Of a DNA stretch of 64,000 nucleotides, positions 40,696 to 49,816 are shown in pieces (within the stretch, counting starts at the first letter, position 1; the number at the start of each line of letters is the position of its first letter). The position numbers and the translations under genes are program-made. Location: NCBI GenBank assembly GCA_016710625.1, contig JADJVK010000020.1:1-64000 (forward strand). The letters run 5' to 3'. This stretch comes from Saprospiraceae bacterium (GTDB lineage: Bacteria > Bacteroidota > Bacteroidia > Chitinophagales > Saprospiraceae). The notes under the pieces were generated by a model. It made no database searches, had not been told where the DNA came from, and was given only the letters and a program-made list of their open reading frames with translations.

Positions 40696-43600
40696 TTAAA
40701 TTGGTATTTGAAATTGTAGAATCGTGCCATCCAAAAAAGTAAAACTCATTTTTCCGCCTATGGCTGAAATTCTTTGCTTCATATTCGAAAGACCATTTCC
40801 CTTTTTTACTTTATTGATATCAAAAAAAACACCATTATCAATGATTGTTATTTTTAATATTTCTTGATATTCAATCATCAAATGCACTTTATTCGCCAAA
40901 GAATGTTTTTGGATATTATGAAATGCTTCTTTCACACAAAGTAGAATATTTCTTCTCTTTTCCCCGTTGATAATCTTTTGGGTTTCTATTTTTTCAATAT
41001 TTGTAACTAATTCTATCTGATTATTTTCTGCAAATTCACTTGCAAAAAATCTAATTTGAGCAATAAGACTTTCTAAATTATCATTTTGAGTATTCAATGC
41101 CCAAATGATATCCCCATATTCTCTATTAACTCCTTCGATGAGTTTGAAATTTTACTTAATTTAAGATTTCTATCTTCTTCCGAATTGGAATCTATTGCCA
41201 TCTCACTCAAAAATCGAATTGTACTCAATCCTCCACCAATATCATCATGCATTTCAGTTGCAATTCTATTCCTCTCTTGAATCAATGTTGATTCCTTTTC
41301 TAATTTTAATTGTTGATTTTGAATTAATATATTTTTTTGTTTTATCCTAAATGCAAACCATCTATTTATGATAAATATCAAACCTATTAAATAAAAAATG
41401 AAGGCATACCATGTTCTCCAAATGGGTGGATTGATTTCAAACTCAAAAATCGTAGATTGACAACCTTCAAACCCTTCAAATTCACTCATTTGCAATTCAA
41501 GTTGGTATTTTCCAAAATCTAAATTTGGAAAGAAAATGGTATTATTTTCGTCAACTAAATTCCAGTTATTATCATTTGAATTTAATCGATATCGAATTTT
41601 AAAGTTTTTATATCTCGAAAAATATTTAGCAGTCACTTGAAAACTGAGCGAATTTTGATTATAATTTAATGCTAATGGTTTATTAGCTTCAAAAGGTATA
41701 TTTTTTCCATTATTTGAAATTTGTAATATATGAACTGATAGAGAATTAGTATCAAAAGTGATAAGATTTGGACAGAAAGTTATATATCTTGAGCCAATAC
41801 TTGTTATTCCAATTTCATTTTTATTGATTGTAAAAAAACAGGATTGAGCATTAAAATTTATATCTGGTAATTCATCATTAACATTGAATAATTTCAGCTT
41901 TTTAATATTATTATCATAACAATACAAACCAAAATCGGTTAATAGCCAAAATCGATTAAGACTATCTGCATAAATCGAAAAAATTGAGACCTTGGGGAGC
42001 AATGATTTTATAATAACATTTTCAAGCTCCGTCCCATTTTCTTTCACCTTTGCCAAACCTTTATTTAAGTAATTTACCCAGATTTCCCCATTGCTTAATT
42101 GGACAAAGTTCAAGGCGACATTTTGGATTTTATTTTGGGGATCTTGTAAATTATATACAACTTTCGTATCCAGATCAATTAAATAAATACCGTCATTTGT
42201 AGAAACATATAACCTTCTATCCTTCAGCAGTATATCGTTGATATCGTGATTTTTAATACCATTTTCTGAATTGTAATATTCTAACACTTTCCTTTGCCTA
42301 AGGTCATATTTGAACAACCCAGCATTTGTACCTAACCACAAAGTATCTCCTCCAAAGTATTTGAAGACTTGTATAAATTTATTAATTAAATTATTTTTTG
42401 GAAAGGGTAAAACAATTTTAATTGCTTTATTATTTAAAACATTGACAATGTGAAATGTATCTCTATTTCCTATGAAGATATAATTTTCATATTTACCTGA
42501 ACTATTTCGATTCAAATCTGAAACATAAACCGCATTATGATTAAAATTAAATCTTTGAATCACTTTTTTGGATTGATTATCAAAGATTTGAACTTCCTTC
42601 ATCGTATTCTGAAAAATATATTTTTTTTGAAAGGATTGAACCTTAAACGACTGTGTATTAAAGACTTCCTTCAATTGATTTTCATTCAATTGATTCTGAA
42701 AATCCTTAATAAAAAAATGTTGGTTATATGGATTGATTTGAGACAGACCAGATTGAGTTGCTATCCATAAAATTCCTCTTGAATCTGAGAATAGCTTTTG
42801 AATAAAATTTGATTTTAATTCATTTTTTGAATTTCCAACATTTAAAGTAGTAATTAATTTTTCATTATTTAAGTTAAACAATGCAATTCCATTAAATGCA
42901 TCTGCACACCATACAATTGAATCGCCTGTTAATTTAGGGGCAAAACAAATATCCCGAATACAAGAATATTTATTGAAATTAAAATTACGAACTTCTTTAT
43001 TCTTTTCATCCAATAAAAGTAAGCCTAGCCCCCAAGAGCCCGTTAAAATTTTATTTTGCTTTGAATGAAGAATGTTGTGAGTGGTATTAAAAGTATGGTT
43101 AATTATAAATTTATTAAAAGAAACCTTTTGCTCTTCCTTTGTTTTAATATTGTATCGAAAAAAAAAGTTATTTTCTCTAGTACCAATATAGGCAAAATTG
43201 TTTTCTAAATAGATAGGATGTCCGCTAATACTACTACTAAATTGAATAGAATCTTTTATAGTCAGATTAGATTTATTTAATATATATACTTTTGTTCTTT
43301 TTTCATCACATAGCCAAAGATGTGCATTATCTTGATAAATAAATTTTGATTCTTTATTAAAAAATACATTTCCAATTTTGGTAATTTTCTGTAAGCAATT
43401 CTTTTCTTTATTAAAAAATATGTATCCTTCGATACCTCCTCTTTTTATTTTGTAATGTGACTGGTTAAAATCAACTAAATTTCCTTCTTCAATATTTGAA
43501 TAATCAAAATTATCAAACCTCCTCCCATCAAATCTCGAAAATGCCATATCCGTTAGGCACCAAATAAACCCTTCCGTATCTTCCTCTACATACATTATTG

Positions 43601-43715
43601 AATTAGAAGGCAACCCATCTTCAGTAGTGAAAGTACGGACATTGAAAGTAGGTTGAGCGGTGATGCAATGAATAATTGTAAAAAAAATTAATATATAGAA
43701 GCATTTGATATTCAA
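40696..43715 (-). CDS. Propeller-type (Reg_prop/Y_Y_Y) sensor histidine kinase (one frameshift)
   Basis: Frame 41094-43715 (873 aa) has a signal peptide, an N-terminal two-component regulator propeller (TFTTEDGLPSNSIMYVEED, GILWIATQSGLSQINPYNQ, GTNAGLFKYDLRQRKVLEYY), a Y_Y_Y domain, one transmembrane helix (YAFIFYLIGLIFIINRWF) and the HisKA_3 H-box RNRIATEMHDDIGGGLS. A single missing G in the GGGG run near 41115 breaks it; adding it gives ENMGDIIWALNTQND and joins frame 40696-41097 with the N-box (VKEAFHNIQKHS) and KKGNGLSNMKQR. Total about 1,006 aa. It senses something in the periplasm and probably signals to the LuxR-type regulator at 34954. Confidence 0.92.
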
Positions 43716-43763
43716 AGTTTATCTTTTTTCATTCACTTATTTCAGGATTTAAGCAAGTAACTT

Positions 43764-44744
43764 TTAAGGTTTTTGAAAAACATTGATTAATCCACTAGGA
43801 TTAATCAATATCATTTTTGAATAATAATTTTCAATGTTTAATGTTTGTATTAAGGTTGTTTCCGATTTTAAATAATTGATTTTATATAGTTCAAAAACAG
43901 CATTTTGGTCATAATCACCATAATAGTTTGATAAATATAAAATATAAATTGTATTTATAGACTCATCAAGATATAATTGATATGGTGATGATTTCATTTT
44001 AAATTTAATATTTGAATTATCATCATTATAAAGATATAGATATAAATCATTTATAAATATGATATTATTTCCATGTATATAATATTCATTTTTAAGACTT
44101 TGTAAATTATTATATTTGGAAGGTAATAGATGATTTCCATTTTTACTCCATATCTCATTTTCAGTTAGATTTCTAACATCGAACTTTGTAAAATATCCAA
44201 TAATTGAAAAATCATTTGATGCTTTTAAAATGGAATAATCAAAAAATGGAATTGTTTTTTTGTCTAATAAAATTAGCGTATCTCTTATTTCCCATAATGT
44301 CAATTCTCCATTTTCAACATTTATTCTATTTGTAGTTAATAAATTCTCCCCTGAATTATCAATAAAAATGTTATTATAATAAACCGTTTTACTAAAAATA
44401 CACTCTTTTTCTGTGTTTGTATTTATTACATTCAGTTCATTGTTAGTTTGTACAACTAAATATTTTCCATTTTCAGATAAATTTGAGGAATAATATCCTT
44501 CAAATGTTTTTTCGAAAACATTTATTAATTGTACATTTTCAATCTTATAAATTGATAATGTATTATTATCAATTTTTTTAATATAAGAATTTCCTATTAT
44601 TTCATATTTTATATTATCAAGTATCATAAATGAATTTTCGTTTAGTTTTTTATTTTCATGAGTTTTACATCCCAAAAAAAATAAAATAAATACAATAAAT
44701 ATAATATGTAAATTATACCCATGTTGGTTTAGTTCCATCACCAA
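43764..44744 (-). CDS. Propeller-like lipoprotein overlapping the HExxH gene; immunity candidate
   Basis: About 326 aa. The hydrophobic leader IIFIVFILFFLGCKTHE has a lipobox cysteine. The rest is a series of beta-rich, YVWTD-like segments (FEGYYSSNLSENGKYLVV, FIDNSGENLLTTNR, YHIYGNNIIFINDLYLYL-like stretches), suggesting a beta-propeller without recognised signature. The start codons (44744 or ATG at 44738) lie inside the end of the HExxH protein gene (stop at 44713), so the two are translationally coupled. A lipoprotein coupled to a putative secreted peptidase is a classical place for an immunity or adaptor protein (inference). Confidence 0.65.
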   Translation of the reverse strand: MVMELNQHGYNLHIIFIVFILFFLGCKTHENKKLNENSFMILDNIKYEIIGNSYIKKIDNNTLSIYKIENVQLINVFEKTFEGYYSSNLSENGKYLVVQTNNELNVINTNTEKECIFSKTVYYNNIFIDNSGENLLTTNRINVENGELTLWEIRDTLILLDKKTIPFFDYSILKASNDFSIIGYFTKFDVRNLTENEIWSKNGNHLLPSKYNNLQSLKNEYYIHGNNIIFINDLYLYLYNDDNSNIKFKMKSSPYQLYLDESINTIYILYLSNYYGDYDQNAVFELYKINYLKSETTLIQTLNIENYYSKMILINPSGLINVFQKP

Positions 44745-46623
44745 TAATTTTAGTTATAACTTCTAATGGATTTATATCTAAATTACTTTTCATTAGATTT
44801 TGAAGACTTTTTGCCTTTATCGAATTTATAAATATTTTGTCCGTCTCATTCAAATTTTCAGTTAATGTTTTTAATTTTTGAAGAGGATTTTCATCGAATT
44901 TACTATGTTTTTTGTTACAATTTTTCAATTGCAAATAAAAATCATCTATTCTTGGTGAATTTTCAAGGTTCACACCTTCAGGACTTCCATAACCTTTGAC
45001 TATATCTTTATAAGGTGTTCCTTTTACTTTCTCATTTTTCTTGAAATTATCTGCTACATGTTGATAAAGCCCACTTCTAATCATACCATCAAATATTTCT
45101 TTTTGCCGTTTATTTTGCCATCCATCATCAGGAGATGGTTTATCTGTATCACTTGTACTATCATATCGCCCATCTTGCCAATAGGCTCTAAATTCAGATT
45201 TATATCTATTTATTGACTCCTCCGGACTGCCTGCAGGTTTGTCATGTCCTGGTTCATCATCATGACGATCTGCATCGTGTTGTACCTCATGAACTAGTAG
45301 CATTTTAGAAGAATTATTAATCGGTTCAAATAACCAAATATGTTTGCCACTATGTAATCCTCCAGTTCTTCTTTGAATAAAATCAATGTTTCGTTTTGAA
45401 TCTATTGATTCTTCATAGCCTGTATTATTGGGAAATTCATCTTTATTCCCAACATAAGCATCCTTATTGTCTTTATGTCCAAAATGGTTTGCTCTTGCAG
45501 TACCATCATGAGTTTTAGTCATTATATGTAATATATTTTTTGCTCCACCAGTTCTTGAAGAGTCTAGCCAATCTGCAGTATTCTTTTCTTTAGTACTTCC
45601 AACTTTCATTTCTTCTAATACCTTTTTGGTATCATCGATGTTTTTTTGGTGTTTTTGCAATGCAGCACTATAATCATAACCCCCAACTACTTTAGAAAAA
45701 GCCTTTTGAAGTTCCTCAGAATTAAGTTCATCCTCTAATAACTCCCATAAATAAGGCATATTTTTAAATTGCTCTTTTTCAGGGTCAGTTAACTCTTCTA
45801 AAGCTTTATATATAGCATTTTCATCAGTGCCCCATCCAGATGCAGCGTCTAATATTTTATTGATTGCCTTTGGAAAATTTGCTTCATCACCATATTGCAA
45901 AAGAAAGAGAGCTTTCCACAAATCTCCTCCTGAAAGTTCATCCCTTATCAATTCCATAAGGTGCGGATCAGATGAAAGCCCTGATCTACTATTACATCTT
46001 CTTATTGCATCATATATAGAATTTTCATCAGTTCCCCAACCACTAGCTGCATTTTGAATTTGCTCTTTGGCTTTTTCAACTGTTAGAGAATTATCAGGCT
46101 TAGGTTCGGGTTTGGGAGGTTCAGGACCTGGATTAGGCTCCGGTTTGGGAGGTTCGGGACCTGGCTTAGGCTCTGGTTTGGGAGAATCGGGTTTGGATGA
46201 TTTTGCGGAATCTAATTGTCCAATTGTGCTTTTACCAATAACACCATCAGGTGCTAATCCATTAGCTGTTTGGAAAGCAACAATCGCCGTTTTAGTTTCA
46301 GAACCAAAAACACCATCTGCGCCATATTTGGGAAGTTGATAACCTAAATCAAGTAGCTTTTTTTGAATTTTAAGAACTGAAGATCCAGAACTTCCTATAC
46401 CAATAATTTTTTCACCATCAAAACATGCTTCTAAATCTTTATCTCCCTTAAAATCAACTGAAGTTAGGTCATGCCCATCATCTAGCTTGGCTTGGATAGC
46501 TCCACCAAAACTAAGTGAAGGTGCAGGAAGCGATAGTCCATCATTAGATTCTGAGTCTCCATTATTTTTTAAACCAATTTTGGCATGTTTTTCTATTTTG
46601 TTCTTAAATGATTTTTTTGCCAT
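44713..46623 (-). CDS. SxPA-leader cargo: peptidoglycan-binding + annexin-like repeats + HExxH zinc peptidase
   Basis: 636 aa, clean. Order: polar leader with S31-L-P-A-P-S-L-S-F39; PG_binding_1 domain (74-138: SSVLKIQKKLLDLGY, DGVFGSETKTAIVAFQ, LAPDGVIG); a Pro/Glu/Gly linker with 14-aa repeats (146-176); two repeats of about 68 aa with ASGWGTDE (193-200 and 261-268) and DELSGGDLWKALF, which match the GxGTDE calcium-loop pattern of annexins; and a C-terminal peptidase domain with LLVHEVQHDADRH (HExxH at 445-449) and a later SEFRAYW with Glu477 as likely third zinc ligand. No Sec signal is present. It may attack a peptidoglycan- or membrane-associated protein substrate (inference). It is 27 bases downstream of the glycine-zipper cargo gene. 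Confidence 0.8.
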   Translation of the reverse strand: MAKKSFKNKIEKHAKIGLKNNGDSESNDGLSLPAPSLSFGGAIQAKLDDGHDLTSVDFKGDKDLEACFDGEKIIGIGSSGSSVLKIQKKLLDLGYQLPKYGADGVFGSETKTAIVAFQTANGLAPDGVIGKSTIGQLDSAKSSKPDSPKPEPKPGPEPPKPEPNPGPEPPKPEPKPDNSLTVEKAKEQIQNAASGWGTDENSIYDAIRRCNSRSGLSSDPHLMELIRDELSGGDLWKALFLLQYGDEANFPKAINKILDAASGWGTDENAIYKALEELTDPEKEQFKNMPYLWELLEDELNSEELQKAFSKVVGGYDYSAALQKHQKNIDDTKKVLEEMKVGSTKEKNTADWLDSSRTGGAKNILHIMTKTHDGTARANHFGHKDNKDAYVGNKDEFPNNTGYEESIDSKRNIDFIQRRTGGLHSGKHIWLFEPINNSSKMLLVHEVQHDADRHDDEPGHDKPAGSPEESINRYKSEFRAYWQDGRYDSTSDTDKPSPDDGWQNKRQKEIFDGMIRSGLYQHVADNFKKNEKVKGTPYKDIVKGYGSPEGVNLENSPRIDDFYLQLKNCNKKHSKFDENPLQKLKTLTENLNETDKIFINSIKAKSLQNLMKSNLDINPLEVITKIIGDGTKPTWV

Positions 46624-46650
46624 GTTTTAAAATAAAAAAGTTCAATATAA

Positions 46651-47241
46651 TCAAAACCATTCAGGCTTAGTTGCTCTTACGTATCCAATTTCTTCTACTG
46701 TAGCAGGTCTAAGACCTTCAGACCAACGATGAGCAACGACTCCTCCAGCTACTGCAGCTCCTAAACCCCCTGCACCAAACATTCCACCAACTATACCCCC
46801 GACTCCTGATGCAGCCCCAGCAACTACTGCTCCTCTAGCAACACTTCCCCATGTTTGAGATGGTTGTTCATCTCCGTCGTTCACTTCGGCTGTGATTAAG
46901 TTCTTAACTTTGTACCAAACTCCTCTCCATTCAAACATATCCAAATCTCTATCACCTGGAGTACTAGTGTGTGCAGGTAAAATTTCGGCTGTTCCATGTA
47001 TAGACCCACCTGCTCTTTCTTCTGCATTATCTCCAGTCCAAAACCGAATGTTTTTGCTGCTGTTATTTACTAGCTTGCCTCCCAAACTACCCCAGTCTCT
47101 CATTTGTATGGGTGCTGAAGAGGATAGTTGTAATGGAGGTGCTGGCATTGAAACACCTCCTTTTTCTTTTTCCAAATCGTTGCTTTGATTGTCCTTAACT
47201 TTTGATACTTTTAGATTTGTATTTTCTTTTTCTGAGAACAT
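46651..47241 (-). CDS. SxPA-leader cargo with C-terminal glycine-zipper domain
   Basis: 196 aa, clean. The polar leader ends with S31-M-P-A-P-P-L-Q-L39 and then APIQMRD. The middle is a beta-rich domain (KNIRFWTGDNAEERAGG, MFEWRGVWYKVKNLI). A long Gly/Ala segment (GAVVAGAASGVGGIVGGMFG, GGLGAAVAGGVVA) is a glycine zipper able to insert in membranes, and the protein ends with TKPEWF. It lies between the DUF4157 gene and the HExxH gene; spacing of 27 bases to the latter suggests one operon. It may be a pore-forming cargo or a chaperone; function unknown. Confidence 0.65.
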   Translation of the reverse strand: MFSEKENTNLKVSKVKDNQSNDLEKEKGGVSMPAPPLQLSSSAPIQMRDWGSLGGKLVNNSSKNIRFWTGDNAEERAGGSIHGTAEILPAHTSTPGDRDLDMFEWRGVWYKVKNLITAEVNDGDEQPSQTWGSVARGAVVAGAASGVGGIVGGMFGAGGLGAAVAGGVVAHRWSEGLRPATVEEIGYVRATKPEWF

Positions 47242-47437
47242 AATAATAATGTTTATACTTTATAAGAAAGGATATCAATTATTGGTCGTAATAACTTTGG
47301 TCCAACATTATAACCAACTCATTACTAGACAATTGAAAAATTTACATAAACTCAATAAGTTACTATTTTTTTTAACCATTTTGATATCCTTCTCTGATAA
47401 TTTTAATATGGTATAATCTCAAATAATAAACTAGTAT

Positions 47438-49159
47438 CTAAGAACCATCATGTTCTCTAATTCTTTCTCTAGATCTTTGTTGAGCTTGTCTATCAGCTTC
47501 ATTTTCTGCATGTCTCATTTCTCTGTTCAAATCAGTTCCAGGAGTATCTATCACCATATCCCAAAAACCAGTACCTCCATGTTCACGGTGGAATGCTTGA
47601 CGTGCCATCCATCTTGCAAAATCACTTGTCAATCCTCTTAAAACTCTTGCGAATGGAGAAATAGTTGTTGGGTTTGGCACATGAATTCTACTACATAAAT
47701 CATCAATAGCTGCACTATCCCCTCTAAGCATCAAATCCCTTAAATCATAATCCCAAAGTAATTGTTCCTCTATCGTTGTATCTAAGGCTCTTTCTATATT
47801 TGCCAAAGCAGCAGCCTGCCTGTTGGACACTGAAAGGGCAAAGCTATTTAGGGTAGCTCGGGCAGCATCTTTAGCATCGCCTCTCTCTGATTTAATAGAT
47901 GCGGTAGCTGTTGTTTGTACTGCTGCTTGAATTCCTGCTACTATAGCTGCCCCGATAGCTGCTGGAGGAAATATTGTACCAACTACTGCTGCTGCAGTAC
48001 CTACTAAAGTTGGTATTAATCCCCACATATCACTTGGGTCTCCATCCATAGCTGTAATTTGACTTTGAGCATCAACTTTAAAATTTTCTACAGCTTCATT
48101 AACTAATTGTTGATGTCTTGTAATATATCCTAATGCACGAGTTTTTACATCAGCAGCTGTCCTTGCTCGTTGCCTAGCATCTTCAACTCCTTGTCTTGAA
48201 CTATGAATAGTTTCTTGAGGCATTTGTGTTACATCTCTCTGTATTACCTTTCTACTAACAACTGTACTGTTTACAGAAGTAGTGTTCCTATTTTTATTTA
48301 ATAAAGAATTTTTTCTTGATTCGCTATAAATATTATCCCCCTTCATCTGCACTGCCTTCCTCCCCCCAGCATCTGCCTCATCTTCCAACCCTTTATCATC
48401 ATTTACAGGTAATCCCTTTGCTTGAGTTGTAGGTTGTACTCTGCCTTCACGTTGTTGCACAACATGTGTCAATTCATGACCAATCAATTCTTGACCAGTG
48501 CTACTTTCTGGGTTATATTGTCCTGGTGCAAAGTGGACATCGTTTCCTTGAGTGTAGGCTAATGCGCCTACATCGGTGGCACTTTGGGAATTGGTATGAA
48601 TATTCACATTTGAAAAGTCTGCCCCTAATGCTCCCTCCATTTGAGTTTGAACAGGTGCTGGCAAACCATTTGAATTGTCCGATTTCTTTTGTAGTGGTTC
48701 TTCTTCCTCTTCACTTGCAGTTTTTTGAATAGGATTTACTTTTTGTTGTAATGGCTCTTCCTCTTCCTCACTCTTAAGCTGCATTGGATTTAACTTGGCT
48801 TGCAATGATTCTTCTTCCTCCACTTCTTTTAGCTGCAAAGGATTTGACTTAAATTGCAATGTCGGTGCTGCATACCCTTTTTTGAACTGAGTTGTAGATT
48901 TGAATTTTCCTTGTGCTGGTTTATCTCCTGCAGATTTACTATCTTCAGGAGGCAAAGTGGAAGGACTTGCAAAAAGAAAACTTTCTTCAGTTGGCATCGA
49001 ATGTTGCTCTTTTTCGTTTTGGAGTTTTTCCCCATTTGTTTTTAACTGAAGCGGAACAGCAGGTAATGATTTTGCAGATGAATTTGTATCATTTTGTACA
49101 GCGAATTCAGTGTCTAATGACTGAGTTCGCTGAGCAGTTTTGTTTTCTAACTCTGGCAT
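47438..49159 (-). CDS. SxPA-leader DUF4157 protein (injection-system-associated type)
   Basis: 573 aa, clean. Leader with S31-L-P-A-V-P-L-Q-L39. Residues 97-160 hold tandem repeats of the type NPxQLK...EEEEEPLQxK. DUF4157 follows (about 165-245): ADFSNVNIHTNSQSA, NDVHFAPGQY, and GHELTHVVQQREGRVQP with HELTH at 228-232, a metallopeptidase-like motif often found in cargo of extracellular contractile injection systems. The C-terminal half has a glycine/alanine hydrophobic stretch (LVGTAAAVVGTIFPPAAIG) and helices ending DRQAQQRSRERIREHDGS. No Sec signal. First gene of the cargo island; a TATATTTG box at 49228-49235 precedes it. The target is unknown. Confidence 0.82.
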   Translation of the reverse strand: MPELENKTAQRTQSLDTEFAVQNDTNSSAKSLPAVPLQLKTNGEKLQNEKEQHSMPTEESFLFASPSTLPPEDSKSAGDKPAQGKFKSTTQFKKGYAAPTLQFKSNPLQLKEVEEEESLQAKLNPMQLKSEEEEEPLQQKVNPIQKTASEEEEEPLQKKSDNSNGLPAPVQTQMEGALGADFSNVNIHTNSQSATDVGALAYTQGNDVHFAPGQYNPESSTGQELIGHELTHVVQQREGRVQPTTQAKGLPVNDDKGLEDEADAGGRKAVQMKGDNIYSESRKNSLLNKNRNTTSVNSTVVSRKVIQRDVTQMPQETIHSSRQGVEDARQRARTAADVKTRALGYITRHQQLVNEAVENFKVDAQSQITAMDGDPSDMWGLIPTLVGTAAAVVGTIFPPAAIGAAIVAGIQAAVQTTATASIKSERGDAKDAARATLNSFALSVSNRQAAALANIERALDTTIEEQLLWDYDLRDLMLRGDSAAIDDLCSRIHVPNPTTISPFARVLRGLTSDFARWMARQAFHREHGGTGFWDMVIDTPGTDLNREMRHAENEADRQAQQRSRERIREHDGS

Positions 49160-49227
49160 ATTGTTTCACTTGATAATTTGGTCAATTATTATTTCATAAA
49201 CTCAAAACTTCTTTGAATTTATCCTTA

Positions 49228-49235
49228 CAAATATA
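49228..49235 (-). promoter_or_regulatory. Probable -7 box at the head of the cargo island
   Basis: TATATTTG on the minus strand, 69 bases before the DUF4157 start codon. No clear -33 partner. Confidence 0.35.
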
Positions 49236-49282
49236 ATAAAGTTTTTGGAATCTAATTAATAAATTTATTAAAAATTATGCTT

Positions 49283-49810
49283 TTAATTAAAAGCTTTTAT
49301 ATATCGCTCTTCAAATATCTTTTTATGGTGCATCTCATGCCCTAAAATAGTGAAACCTAAAGCTCTAACAGAAATTTCAACACCGTTTGCAATACCTTTC
49401 TGATTCAGCATATCCCTGGTGAAATTAGAAAAAAGTTGGATAGAGCTATTTCGAACGGATTCATATTCATCTAAGATACTTTGGATGGTTCTTTGATCCG
49501 CTTTGGAAGCGATTGCATATGCATTATCATCAAAGCCTGAAAGTTCAGTATCGTCATATCTGGCAAACCGTAATGCTCTATAATTGAAAATTCTTTCTGT
49601 ATCCACAATATGCATCAAGATTTCTTTCATATTCCACTTTCCTTCAGCATACTTAAACTCAAGCAAATCCGTCGATAATCCAAGAGTTGTTTCAATTGTA
49701 TCTTGCATTTCTTCCTCCATTCCTGCTATTAAATCATCAGTAAAAACGAGATTAATATATCGGTCAAAATATTTTGGAAGCTCATTTTGTGAAGGCAAAC
49801 CTATTATCAT
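49283..49810 (-). CDS. DinB-family protein
   Basis: 175 aa, clean. Four-helix-bundle metal enzyme family. WNMKEILMHIVDTERIFNYR supplies the first histidine and acidic residues and GHEMHHKKIFEERY the final His pair, the DinB metal-binding set. Members act as thiol transferases or remain unassigned. The gene starts 6 bases after the stop of the DUF1573 gene, so they share a transcript. First undamaged housekeeping-type gene after the cargo island. Confidence 0.85.
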   Translation of the reverse strand: MIIGLPSQNELPKYFDRYINLVFTDDLIAGMEEEMQDTIETTLGLSTDLLEFKYAEGKWNMKEILMHIVDTERIFNYRALRFARYDDTELSGFDDNAYAIASKADQRTIQSILDEYESVRNSSIQLFSNFTRDMLNQKGIANGVEISVRALGFTILGHEMHHKKIFEERYIKAFN

Positions 49811-49816
49811 AACTAT

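Noticed and set aside
35595..49159. A complete contractile injection system locus
   Set aside because: No sheath, tube, baseplate or AAA+ ATPase gene of such systems is present here; only cargo-like proteins are seen.
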